The position numbers were made by a program, and so were the translations under genes. Shown piece by piece: positions 26,036-33,313 of a stretch of DNA of 48,713 bases (position 1 is the stretch's first letter; the number at the start of each line of letters is the position of its first letter). The stretch is from contig NZ_LZKU01000102.1 of assembly GCF_001672975.1 (NCBI RefSeq), positions 1 to 48,713 of the forward strand, written 5' to 3'. The notes beneath the pieces were generated by a model. The model was not told where the DNA came from, did no database searches, and saw only the letters and a list, made by a program, of their open reading frames with translations. The stretch is from Mycobacterium sp. 1465703.0. GTDB lineage: Bacteria; Actinomycetota; Actinomycetes; Mycobacteriales; Mycobacteriaceae.

Positions 26036-26130
26036 CGGTCGAAGGTCTCGCCCACCGGCGCACCGGTTCGCCGGCCGGGCTGTGCGCCAGTATGTCGACT
26101 CGACGATTGGGGGCTACTCCCCTTCGCTAA
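26036..26130 (-). promoter_or_regulatory. yybP-ykoY family manganese riboswitch
   Basis: Read on the minus strand, the two invariant loops of the Mn2+ riboswitch are present: GGGGAGTAGC (26122-26113) and GGGCGAGACC (26053-26044). Helix P1 can form from CGAAG just before the first loop and CTTCG just after the second. The intervening GTCGACATAC matches the GUCAACAUAC stretch of the E. coli mntP element, as I recall it. The remaining 50 bases before the ATG of the Mn exporter would be the expression platform. No clear U-tailed terminator is seen, so control of translation is more likely. Confidence 0.88.
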
Positions 26131-26233
26131 CGGTCTCAGGCTAATAGGCCCATTCGGTGATCGCCAGCGGGGTAGTGGAGTTCGGTCAACCGCATTTCTC
26201 GATTCGGGTCCCGAACTGTTTTCCGGCTTTTCG

Positions 26234-26767
26234 TTATGCGGCGAGCAGCATCGCCAATATTGCCGTATCGGGGTGGCTGATCGGGTCAACGCCCACCCGG
26301 CTCACCATTGAGGTGATGGTGCCGTCGGCTTCCGCCTCCACCCAAGCCGCCCGATGCTCGAGCCCGAGATAGGGCAATCCGGGCAGCAATACGCAACCTG
26401 AGGCAGCCCCGGTGCATTCGGGCAGTGACGGCGTGGTTTCCGAAGGCGGGTGCAACATGAGTAATGCGGGGGGTTGATGCTCTGCGAAATAGCCTGGCTG
26501 GATTGCTGATTCGCCGAAAACCGTGCCCTCGGCCAGCACCAGGCCAACCGTGCCCGGCTCGGGTTCGTCCGGCAATTCTTCCCGGGCCCCAAAGACTGTT
26601 GTGGTGGACAGCAATCCGGGCAATGACGCAATTCTGACCGCGACCATGAGCAGCTGGGCCCATTCTTTGGTCGAATCGGGCCAGCGTCCAGAGATCACGA
26701 ATCCTTTCAGGGCACCACGGGAATGGAACGGGGAAACCCCGATAGGCCTATCCGACCCAGTCTCCAT
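26234..26767 (-). CDS. Conserved mycobacterial protein of unknown function (Rv3847 homologue)
   Basis: 177 aa from ATG 26767, the length of Rv3847, and highly conserved with it (LKGFVISGRWPDSTKEWAQ; LVLAEGTVFGESAIQPGYF; CVLLPGLPYLGLEHRAAWV). The frame is open to 26830, but METGSDRP matches the known start. There are no membrane helices, signal peptide or recognisable catalytic motif. It is acidic and Pro/Gly-rich, consistent with a compact cytosolic beta protein. It lies between the Mn-exporter/riboswitch unit and sodA, all on the same strand. Strong conservation in a stretch of metal and oxidative-stress genes is the only functional hint. Confidence 0.88.
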   Translation of the reverse strand: METGSDRPIGVSPFHSRGALKGFVISGRWPDSTKEWAQLLMVAVRIASLPGLLSTTTVFGAREELPDEPEPGTVGLVLAEGTVFGESAIQPGYFAEHQPPALLMLHPPSETTPSLPECTGAASGCVLLPGLPYLGLEHRAAWVEAEADGTITSMVSRVGVDPISHPDTAILAMLLAA

Positions 26768-26913
26768 TTCGACCTCCGCGCGACGCCTCCGCTTGGAATA
26801 ACCACACTGGTAGCCCGAATAATCAAGCATGCCTGCGGTTTATGCGCCGTGCAACACGACACGGTTGGCGGCGTAGATGTTGCGGCCCAGTTGATTCAGG
26901 TCAGACAAACGAC

Positions 26914-26943
26914 GGGGGCGCCGCGCAACCGCGCGACGCCCCC
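26914..26943 (-). terminator. sodA terminator hairpin
   Basis: Thirteen-base arms (26914-26926 and 26931-26943) pair with one mismatch around an AACC (GGTT) loop, starting 18 bases after the sodA stop on the minus strand and followed by the T-rich GTCGTTTGTC. This is the strongest intrinsic terminator in the window. Confidence 0.75.
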
Positions 26944-26960
26944 GCCGATCGAGAGAAAAA

Positions 26961-27584
26961 TCAGCCGAAAATCAGGCCCTGGGTTTTCGAGGTCGCGGCC
27001 GCGTACCGCTTCTGCACGTCGGCCCAGTTGACGACGTTCCAGAATGCCTTGACGTAGTCCGCCTTGACGTTCTTGTACTGCAGGTAGAACGCGTGCTCCC
27101 ACATGTCGACCTGCAGCAGCGGGATGATGCCGAGCGGAACGTTGGCCTGCTGGTCATAGAGCTGGAAGGTCAGCAGTCTGCTACCGAGAGTGTCATAGCC
27201 CAGTACCGCCCAGCCCGACCCCTGCAGGCCATTGGCGGCGGCGCTGAACTGCGCGCGGAATCGGTCGAAGGAGCCGAACGCGTCGTCGATCGCCGCGGCC
27301 AGGTCGCCCGTCGGCTTGTCGCCGCCGTCCGGCGACAGGTTCTTCCACCAGATCGAGTGGTTGACGTGGCCGCCCAGGTGGAAGGCGAGGTTCTTTTCGT
27401 TCAGGAAGATCGCAGCGTGGTCTTCGTTGGCACGGGCCTCTTCGAGCTTGGACAGAGCGTCGTTCACGCCTTTGACGTACGTGGCGTGGTGCTTGGTGTG
27501 GTGGATCTCGTTGATCTGCCCCGAAATGTGCGGTTCCAACGCTGCATAGTCCCAGTCCAGGTCGGGCAGGGTGTATTCAGCCAC
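26961..27584 (-). CDS. sodA: Superoxide dismutase SodA, Mn type by active-site residue
   Basis: 207 aa from GTG 27584 after AGAAAGGAATGCC, the length of mycobacterial SodA. Metal ligands are His28, His76, Asp160 and His164 ([16 protein letters not shown]). Residue 145 is Gln ([10 protein letters not shown]). In M. tuberculosis this is His and the enzyme is Fe-dependent, while Gln is typical of the Mn enzymes of M. smegmatis and others, so Mn is predicted. It dismutes superoxide in the cytosol and, in pathogens, outside the cell through SecA2 without a signal peptide; none is present here. A longer frame upstream (to 27620) is not part of the family. A hairpin terminator follows. Confidence 0.96.
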   Translation of the reverse strand: MAEYTLPDLDWDYAALEPHISGQINEIHHTKHHATYVKGVNDALSKLEEARANEDHAAIFLNEKNLAFHLGGHVNHSIWWKNLSPDGGDKPTGDLAAAIDDAFGSFDRFRAQFSAAANGLQGSGWAVLGYDTLGSRLLTFQLYDQQANVPLGIIPLLQVDMWEHAFYLQYKNVKADYVKAFWNVVNWADVQKRYAAATSKTQGLIFG

Positions 27585-27734
27585 GGCATTCCTTTCTTCG
27601 ATTATCGTCTTGACGCTCAATCAGCCAGGGCCTCCTCACGGCGGCCAGTCGATATCAACCCTGCTCCATGACCGCGCGCACCGCAAGAACGACCCTTGTG
27701 AGCCGGAACGCTGGATACCCGCTCGGCGGCAGAT

Positions 27735-27890
27735 TCAAGACAAGACGATGACCGCGAGCACTGCCAACAACACCAGGGCGATCAACCCGGCGCGCAGCGC
27801 TGCGACGCTATAGCTGTGATTCCACGCCGGAGAACCGCAATACGGCTTCGACGGGCCCGGTGAGCCCGGACCGAACGAATGCGTGGCCAT
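27735..27890 (-). CDS. Small single-span membrane protein of 51 aa, unknown function
   Basis: ATG 27890 follows TGAAAGGCG, a good ribosome binding site. The product starts MATHSFGPGSPGPSKPYCG, Gly/Pro-rich and with one Cys. It then has a polar stretch (SPAWNHSYSV) and ends in a 22-residue hydrophobic helix (LRAGLIALVLLAVLAVIVLS) at the very C-terminus. Such tail-anchored small proteins are common in mycobacteria and often accompany stress genes. It lies 151 bases upstream of sodA on the same strand, and an inverted repeat sits 22 bases before its start. I do not recognise the family. Confidence 0.65.
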   Translation of the reverse strand: MATHSFGPGSPGPSKPYCGSPAWNHSYSVAALRAGLIALVLLAVLAVIVLS

Positions 27891-27911
27891 CAATCGCCTT
27901 TCACCCCCCGG

Positions 27912-27933
27912 TCACCTCGCATCAGTGAGGTGA
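27912..27933. promoter_or_regulatory. Inverted repeat upstream of the 51-aa membrane protein
   Basis: TCACCTC (27912-27918) and GAGGTGA (27927-27933) are perfect complements with 8 bases between. The position, 22 bases before the ATG at 27890 on the minus strand, suits an operator. The binding protein is unknown. Confidence 0.4.
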
Positions 27934-28370
27934 GTCACAAACACATTTTCGCGAACGCGATCATAACCCTTTGCAGCGAGGTTGAGAAATAGCGCGTTGA
28001 GCTGCTGGTTGGCGACGACGGATGGCGCGGAACTCCGCCTCGGCCACAACTTCGGTTGCCGGCCGGGATGCGCTGCGGTGGGGTGCTTAGAAGGACGATC
28101 CATTTCGCTCAGCAACCAGCGGTGGGCTGTCTATGACACGCCTACAGCCCCGGAGTGTTATCCACAGTTACACCACGGTTTGCCGCCAGAGGCTGTAGCG
28201 ATGGTTTTAATACCCCCTAGCTATGTGTGGATAAACCTGTGGAAACTGTGGATAGTCTTCGGCCGCCCGCACGGTTGCCGAGCCCGGGGCAGCGGCCATC
28301 GACGACGCGGCTGCCGGGGCCCCCGGCCCGCGTTCCTCGGCCCGCGCCGGCACGGCGTTAGTCTGGTCCG
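27934..28370. other. Intergenic region with a cluster of DnaA-box-like sites
   Basis: No gene is seen in these 437 bases. TTATCCACA, a perfect DnaA box, lies at 28158-28166. TGTGGATAA, a perfect box on the other strand, is at 28226-28234. TGTGGAAAC (28238-28246) and TGTGGATAG (28247-28255) follow directly in the same orientation with two and one mismatches. Arms CTACAGCC (28142-28149) and GGCTGTAG (28191-28198) flank the first box and could form a cruciform. AT-richer sequence (GGTTTTAATACC) lies between. This resembles DnaA-titration or origin-like DNA, but no dnaA, dnaN or rpmH is near. Confidence 0.6.
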
Positions 28371-29411
28371 GTGATCCAGGTGTGCTCCCAGTGCGGCACC
28401 CGCTGGAACGTGCGCGATCGACAGCGCGAATGGTGCCCTCGCTGCCGCGGGGCACTGATGGCGCCCTCGCCCGACGCCCCGTCGGCCGACCCCCGATGGA
28501 GCGCGCCCGGCGCCCCGCCGGCCCGCCCCGCCGCGGCCCCGGCGTGGCACCGCACGCCGCGACTGCCGCCCGGCTACCGCTGGATAGCGGTGCGGCCCGG
28601 TGCCGCGCCGCCGACACGACATGGCCGCCGACCCCTCGGGCCCACGCCGCGCTACACCGTCATCCCGCGGTGGGGTTTGGCCGACCGCGTCGAGCAGGCA
28701 CCCGCGCTGGCCGAAGCGCCCGCGCCAACGGGGCCGTCGGCCCAGGCCGTCCGCACCACGTCCTTTGTCAGCGTGCTGGTGCTCAGCATCGCCGCCCTGG
28801 TCTACGTGGTCCGCTACGTGCTGTTGGTGATCAACCGGAACACCTTGCTCAACTCGTGGGTTGCCTTCGCGGCCGAATGGCTCGGCGTGCTCGCCAGCGT
28901 GGGCGCGGGTGCGGCGCTGATCGCCTCCGGCGTGCTGCTGATCCGCTGGATGATCGCGCGCCGCGCCGCCGTATTCGCCCATCACGGGCTGCCCGAGCCA
29001 CGTTCCGCGCGTGCGCTGTGGGCCGGCTGTGTTGTGCCGCTGGCCAATCTGCTGTGGGCTCCGGTGTATGTGATCGAGCTGGCGCTCCTCGAAGAGCACT
29101 ACGCCCGGCTGCGCGATCCCATCCTGCGGTGGTGGGCCGCGTGGGTGTGCAGCTACGCCGTGTCCATCGCCGCTATCGCGACGAGTTTTGCCACCGACGC
29201 TCAGGGCATCGCCAACAACACCGTCCTGATGGTCTTCGGGTATCTGTTCGCGGCGGCCACCTTGGCCTCCGCCACCCGTGTCTTCGAGGGCTTCCAGCGC
29301 AAACCGGTGGCACGACCCGTGCATCGCTGGGTCGCGGTTCCGGATGACCGGCCCGCCGCGCCGGCGTCTGCCGACCCGGTTGAGTTGGACGGGCAGGAAC
29401 CGGCAGCATAG
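28371..29411 (+). CDS. DUF4328 membrane protein with N-terminal zinc ribbon (Rv3843c homologue)
   Basis: 346 aa from GTG 28371. Cysteines in CSQCGTRWNVRD and WCPRCRG (about residues 5, 8, 22, 25) form a zinc ribbon. A Pro/Ala-rich region follows to about 125. About five membrane segments come next (VLVLSIAALVYVVRYVLL; LGVLASVGAGAALIASGVLLI; VVPLANLLWAPVYVIEL; VCSYAVSIAAIATSF; VFGYLFAAATLASATRV), then a short Pro-rich tail. The core matches the DUF4328 family. In M. tuberculosis the same gene lies next to glpQ1, and here glpQ1 starts 5 bases after its stop. Function is unknown; a zinc ribbon on a membrane protein suggests sensing or scaffolding. Confidence 0.85.
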   Translation: MIQVCSQCGTRWNVRDRQREWCPRCRGALMAPSPDAPSADPRWSAPGAPPARPAAAPAWHRTPRLPPGYRWIAVRPGAAPPTRHGRRPLGPTPRYTVIPRWGLADRVEQAPALAEAPAPTGPSAQAVRTTSFVSVLVLSIAALVYVVRYVLLVINRNTLLNSWVAFAAEWLGVLASVGAGAALIASGVLLIRWMIARRAAVFAHHGLPEPRSARALWAGCVVPLANLLWAPVYVIELALLEEHYARLRDPILRWWAAWVCSYAVSIAAIATSFATDAQGIANNTVLMVFGYLFAAATLASATRVFEGFQRKPVARPVHRWVAVPDDRPAAPASADPVELDGQEPAA

Positions 29412-29415
29412 GGAT

Positions 29416-30240
29416 ATGACGTGGGCCGACGAGGTGCTCGCCGGGCACCCCTATGTCGTCGCCCACCGCGGCGCCTCGGCCTCGCGGCCCGAACACACGC
29501 TGGCCGCATACGATCTCGCGCTCAAAGAGGGCGCCGACGGCGTCGAATGCGACGTGCGGCTGACCCGCGACGGTCACCTGGTCTGCGTGCACGACCGCCG
29601 GCTGGACCGGACGTCAACCGGAGCGGGCCTGGTCAGCACCATGACGCTCGCCGAGCTGCGCGAACTCGAGTACGGCGCGTGGCATGGCAGCTGGCGAGAA
29701 GACGGCGCGCACGGCGATACGAGCTTGCTGACCCTGGACGCGCTGGTGTCACTGGTGCTGGATTGGCATCGACCCGTGAAGCTGTTCATCGAAACCAAGC
29801 ACCCGGTCCGCTACGGCTCGTTGGTGGAAACCAAGCTGCTCGCGTCGCTGCACCGGTTCGGCATCGCGGCGCCCGCCTCGGCGGACCGGTCGCGTGCGGT
29901 GGTGATGTCGTTTTCGGCGTCGGCGGTCTGGCGGATCCGGCGTGCGGCGCCGCTGCTGCCCACCGTGCTGCTGGGCAAGACCGCGCGCTACCTGACCAGC
30001 GGTGCGCCCACCGCCATCGGTGCCACCGCCGTCGGGCCTTCGCTGTCGACGCTGAAGGAATATCCCCGGCTCGCGGACCGCGCCATCGCCCAGGGCAGGG
30101 CCGTCTACTGCTGGAACGTGGACGACTACCAAGACATCGACTTCTGCCGCGACGTCGGCGTGGCCTGGCTCGCCACCCACCACCCGGGTCGCACCAAGGC
30201 TTGGCTGCAGGGCAACCGCGCGGGTGACGGCAGCGGTTAG
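29416..30240 (+). CDS. glpQ1: Glycerophosphodiester phosphodiesterase GlpQ1
   Basis: 274 aa, the length of M. tuberculosis GlpQ1. The GDPD TIM barrel shows VVAHRGASASRPEHTLAAY with catalytic His17 and Arg18, GADGVECDVRLTRDGHLVCVHD with the metal ligands Glu and Asp and the second catalytic His near residue 59, and FIETKHPVRYGSLVE for the third metal ligand. The C-terminus VYCWNVDDYQDIDFCRDVGV is typical. It hydrolyses glycerophosphodiesters from lipid turnover to glycerol-3-phosphate in the cytosol. ATG 29416 fits; a frame upstream lies within the DUF4328 gene. In M. tuberculosis bfrB follows, but here the next gene is a convergent LCP protein only 8 bases away. Confidence 0.95.
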   Translation: MTWADEVLAGHPYVVAHRGASASRPEHTLAAYDLALKEGADGVECDVRLTRDGHLVCVHDRRLDRTSTGAGLVSTMTLAELRELEYGAWHGSWREDGAHGDTSLLTLDALVSLVLDWHRPVKLFIETKHPVRYGSLVETKLLASLHRFGIAAPASADRSRAVVMSFSASAVWRIRRAAPLLPTVLLGKTARYLTSGAPTAIGATAVGPSLSTLKEYPRLADRAIAQGRAVYCWNVDDYQDIDFCRDVGVAWLATHHPGRTKAWLQGNRAGDGSG

Positions 30241-30248
30241 GCCGACGG

Positions 30249-31424
30249 CTATTGCTGTTCGTTGGACGTGGCGGGAACTACCGGCGCGTCGGAAGCCAAC
30301 GACTCGAACAACCGGGCGGCCTCGTTGTGGTTCCACACCACCACCGATCCGGCGCCGCCGCTGGTGAACTCGCCGATCGGCACGGTCATGGTCGTTGTCG
30401 ATCCGTGCAGCGCCAAGCCGAGCCGGGCCAGATCCCAGGCGTGGTCATCCCGGTCGACGGTCAGGGCGTCGGCGGCCGCGCGGGGCACCGAATACCACCG
30501 CCATGGATTGAGCCACACCGCGGGAGTGGCGGCTCGATGCAGTAGGGCTGCCACGAACTGCCGCTGATTCGCCATTCGGTCTAAGTCGGCGCGCGGAGTG
30601 TCGCGTGATCTGACGTAGCCGAGCGCGTTGCGGCCGTTGAGCGTCTGACAGCCGGCCGGCAGATCGACGCCGGCCAACGGGTCATCGAAGGCCGCCTTCG
30701 GACAGACCGTGACCCCGCCGAGCGCGTCCACCAACGCTGCGAACCCGCCGAACCCGATTTCGGCGTAATGATCGAGGCGCAACCCGGTGGTCTGCTCGAC
30801 CGTCCGCGCCAGCAGCGGTGCGCCGCCCATCGCGAACGCGGCGTTGATCTTGTCCTTGCCATGCCCCGGGATCGGCACATAGGAGTCGCGCGGTATCGAC
30901 ACCATGGTGGTCTGCGTGTGTGAGCCGATGCCGGGGATGTGGACCAGCAGGATCGTGTCGGTACGGCCGTTACCGATGTCGCCGCCGGTGGCCAGATCCT
31001 GTTGTTGCTCGGCACTGAGGCCCTGGCGGCTGTCGGATCCGACGATCAGCCAGTTGGTGCCCCGACCGGATGCGGGCCGATCGGGGTAGTCCGCGAGCAC
31101 CTGCTCGCGGTGCAGCTTGTTGTCGAACCAGACCGCCCCGGCGATGATCCCCGCGCCGATCAGCAGCACGCCCACCAACAGGATCGACACCGCCGTTCGG
31201 AGCCGGCGGCGTTTGCGGCGCCTGCGGGATGGGCTGGGCGCCGGGGGTGGCGGCGGTGGTACCCGCGGCGCCGGCGGTTGTCGGTGCAGCGGCTGGGTTT
31301 GGGCGCTCGGCGAAGGCGGCGGGACGCCCTGGCGGCGAATCACCTGCGGCGGCTCGGGGCGCGCTGGCTCGGGCGGGCTCCACCGTGGAGGCCGCCGGCG
31401 CTGCGGTGAGCGGTCGCCGTTCAC
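30249..31424 (-). CDS. LytR-CpsA-Psr family phosphotransferase, full length
   Basis: 391 aa from GTG 31424; ATG 31514 is an alternative that would overlap the upstream gene. A cytoplasmic Pro/Arg-rich part (about 1-85) precedes one membrane helix (AVSILLVGVLLIGAGIIAGAVWF). The extracellular LCP domain shows LIVGSDSRQGL, RTDTILLVHIPG, MVSIPRDSYVPIPGHGKDKINAAFAMGG, TGLRLDHYAEIGF and YVRSRDTPRADLDRMANQRQF with the Arg residues that bind polyprenyl pyrophosphate. LCP enzymes attach arabinogalactan to peptidoglycan. M. tuberculosis has at this site only Rv3840, about 137 aa, so this looks like the unshortened ancestor. The Rv3839-like gene is upstream on the same strand, 53 bases away. Confidence 0.88.
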   Translation of the reverse strand: MNGDRSPQRRRPPRWSPPEPARPEPPQVIRRQGVPPPSPSAQTQPLHRQPPAPRVPPPPPPAPSPSRRRRKRRRLRTAVSILLVGVLLIGAGIIAGAVWFDNKLHREQVLADYPDRPASGRGTNWLIVGSDSRQGLSAEQQQDLATGGDIGNGRTDTILLVHIPGIGSHTQTTMVSIPRDSYVPIPGHGKDKINAAFAMGGAPLLARTVEQTTGLRLDHYAEIGFGGFAALVDALGGVTVCPKAAFDDPLAGVDLPAGCQTLNGRNALGYVRSRDTPRADLDRMANQRQFVAALLHRAATPAVWLNPWRWYSVPRAAADALTVDRDDHAWDLARLGLALHGSTTTMTVPIGEFTSGGAGSVVVWNHNEAARLFESLASDAPVVPATSNEQQ

Positions 31425-31477
31425 CTGGTTAACGTACGTGCCCGGCGCCCGGCCGCGGTGGTACGCCGCGAGATCGG

Positions 31478-32272
31478 TCAGCCGCGCGCCCGCAACCCGT
31501 TGATGAACGGGCATCCCATCAGCACCCGAATGGCCTGGCTCAGGCCGGTCATGTCGTCCACCGGTTTGTGGAACGGCAGCCGGACATCGTGATCCCGGTC
31601 GTCGCCCTCGACGCGGAACCGGACACCATAACGGTCCAGACCAAGGGGCCGCACATGCCCGCGCCGCAGCGGCGCCGGCAGCCTGGACACCAGTCGCGCC
31701 AGGACGTCCCCGTGGGCGCTGTCCAAGTGCCACAGCAGGCTGGATTCCAGCGCGCAGAACGGGTCGGGCCGGGCGTCCAGCAGATCGTCCACACTGACCG
31801 GTTCCGCGCCGGTGGCGTCGGTGACGACCACCGAGGCGATCTCGAGCCGCAACAGCGTGTACCGCGGCTCGTCCGCAGCGGTGGGGGCACGCCGCGGGGT
31901 GTCGACGCTCAGCAAGGCCGGGTTCGGGCACTCGGTGGCGATCAGGTCGAGTGTCTTGACGATCTCGGCGGGGTGCACCTCTTGAAGACGACCGCGCACC
32001 CACACCAGCGAACGGACCGGTTCGCGCAGCGGCAGCGGCGCGTAGTCGGTCAACTCCAGCAGCGCCGGGGATCCCGAGATGGGGCGCTCGAGGTCGCGCT
32101 CCCGCTCGACCGGCAGTGCCAGCGCGAAAGACCCGTCGTCCATCAGGTGATGCACCGGAGTGGGGACCGGGTCGTCATGCTCGATGGCCAGCAGCGCGCC
32201 GCCGGCACGGACGCAAGCGCTGCGAATCCGCTCGGCGGTGGTCGGGGCGGGGCAAGTCAGCGGTAACACCAT
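31478..32272 (-). CDS. DUF2470-type protein, iron-regulated Rv3839 homologue
   Basis: 264 aa from ATG 32272 (MVLPLTCPAPTTAERIRSAC). An ATG two codons upstream (32278) touches the ribosome binding site AGAAGG directly, whereas 32272 has the correct 6-base spacing, so the later start is chosen. The N-terminal part (ALLAIEHDDPVPTPVHHLMDDGSFALALPV) and the C-terminal RRGHVRPLGLDRYGVRFRVEG suggest the split-barrel and DUF2470 arrangement seen in haem-related HugZ-like proteins. Rv3839 is one of the IdeR-repressed genes of M. tuberculosis, and an IdeR-like box lies 15 bases upstream of this start. A role in haem or iron use is inferred. The LCP gene follows on the same strand. Confidence 0.85.
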   Translation of the reverse strand: MVLPLTCPAPTTAERIRSACVRAGGALLAIEHDDPVPTPVHHLMDDGSFALALPVERERDLERPISGSPALLELTDYAPLPLREPVRSLVWVRGRLQEVHPAEIVKTLDLIATECPNPALLSVDTPRRAPTAADEPRYTLLRLEIASVVVTDATGAEPVSVDDLLDARPDPFCALESSLLWHLDSAHGDVLARLVSRLPAPLRRGHVRPLGLDRYGVRFRVEGDDRDHDVRLPFHKPVDDMTGLSQAIRVLMGCPFINGLRARG

Positions 32273-32286
32273 TCTCATCCTTCTGC

Positions 32287-32305
32287 TTAGGTAAGCCTAA
32301 GTTAA
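32287..32305 (-). promoter_or_regulatory. IdeR (DtxR-type) iron box
   Basis: TTAGGTAAGCCTAAGTTAA (as on the plus strand) matches the 19-bp IdeR consensus at most positions, including the TTAGGTnAGCCTAA core. It lies 15 bases before the Rv3839-like start and 58 before pheA on the other strand, so it most probably represses the former when iron is sufficient. Confidence 0.85.
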
Positions 32306-32362
32306 CTTAGAAGGGTTGGCGTCGCAAGGGTCTTCTGGCCTGCACGCCGCTAGGGTTGGGAC

Positions 32363-33313
32363 GTGGCCAGCATCGCTTACCTCGGTCCAGAGGGGACCTT
32401 CACGGAGGCGGCGTTGCGACAAATCGCCGCCGCCGGTCTGGTCCCCGGACATGGCCCGGACGCAGTTCAACCTTCGCCCGTCGAAAGCACCTCCGCGGCG
32501 CTCGACGCCGTCCGCGATGGCACCGCCGACTACGCGTGCGTCCCGATCGAGAACTCGATCGACGGCTCGGTGACCCGCACCCTGGACAGCCTGGCCATCG
32601 GCTCACCGCTGCAGGTGTTCGCCGAAACCACTCTGGACGTCGCGTTCAGCATCGTCGTCAAACCCGGACGCAGCGCCGCGGACGTGCGGACGCTGGCGGC
32701 CTTCGGTGTGGCGGCCGCCCAGGTGCGCCAGTGGGTGGCCGCCAACCTGGCCGACGCCGACCTGCGACCGGCGTATTCCAATGCCGATGCCGCCCAACAG
32801 GTGGCCGAGGGGCGCGTCGACGCCGCGGTGACCTCGCCGCTGGCCGCCACCCATTGGGGCCTGGCCACCCTGGCCGACGGTGTGGTCGACGAACCCAACG
32901 CCCGCACCCGCTTCCTCCTGGTGGGGCAGCCTGGTCCGCCGCCCGCCCGCACCGGAGCCGACCGGACCTCGGTGGTGCTGGGCATCGACAACGCGCCGGG
33001 TGCGTTGCTTTCCGCGCTCGCCGAATTCGGGGTCCGGGGCATTGATCTGACCCGCATCGAATCTCGGCCCACCAGAACCGGACTCGGTACCTATCGGTTC
33101 TTCGCCGATTGTGTGGGCCATATCGACGACGATCTCGTCGCCGAGGCACTCAAAGCGCTGCACCGTCGTTGTGCTGATGTGCGATACCTGGGGTCCTGGC
33201 CGACCGGCTCACCCGCCGGGGCGTTGCCGCCGTCCGCTGACGGCGCGGCGCGCTGGCTGACACGGCTGCGCGATGGGAACCCCGACGACTCCGCCGGGGG
33301 GTCGCAGCGATGA
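32363..33313 (+). CDS. pheA: Prephenate dehydratase
   Basis: 316 aa from GTG 32363 (M. tuberculosis PheA is 321 aa). The catalytic domain starts IAYLGPEGTFTEAAL and includes DYACVPIENSIDGSV, with the conserved Thr/Asn region, and the SPLAATHWGLATL loop. The C-terminal ACT domain holds the regulatory motif GALLSALAEFGVRGIDLTRIESRP that binds phenylalanine. It converts prephenate to phenylpyruvate in phenylalanine synthesis, with feedback by Phe. The stop overlaps the ATG of the phosphoglycerate mutase-like gene (ATGA), giving a two-gene operon as in M. tuberculosis (Rv3838c-Rv3837c). Confidence 0.97.
   Translation: MASIAYLGPEGTFTEAALRQIAAAGLVPGHGPDAVQPSPVESTSAALDAVRDGTADYACVPIENSIDGSVTRTLDSLAIGSPLQVFAETTLDVAFSIVVKPGRSAADVRTLAAFGVAAAQVRQWVAANLADADLRPAYSNADAAQQVAEGRVDAAVTSPLAATHWGLATLADGVVDEPNARTRFLLVGQPGPPPARTGADRTSVVLGIDNAPGALLSALAEFGVRGIDLTRIESRPTRTGLGTYRFFADCVGHIDDDLVAEALKALHRRCADVRYLGSWPTGSPAGALPPSADGAARWLTRLRDGNPDDSAGGSQR

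Noticed and set aside
27585..28370. Insertion sequence expected because M. tuberculosis has transposase genes (Rv3844-Rv3845) here
   Set aside because: No transposase frame or terminal repeats are present; the space holds the 51-aa gene and the DnaA-box cluster.
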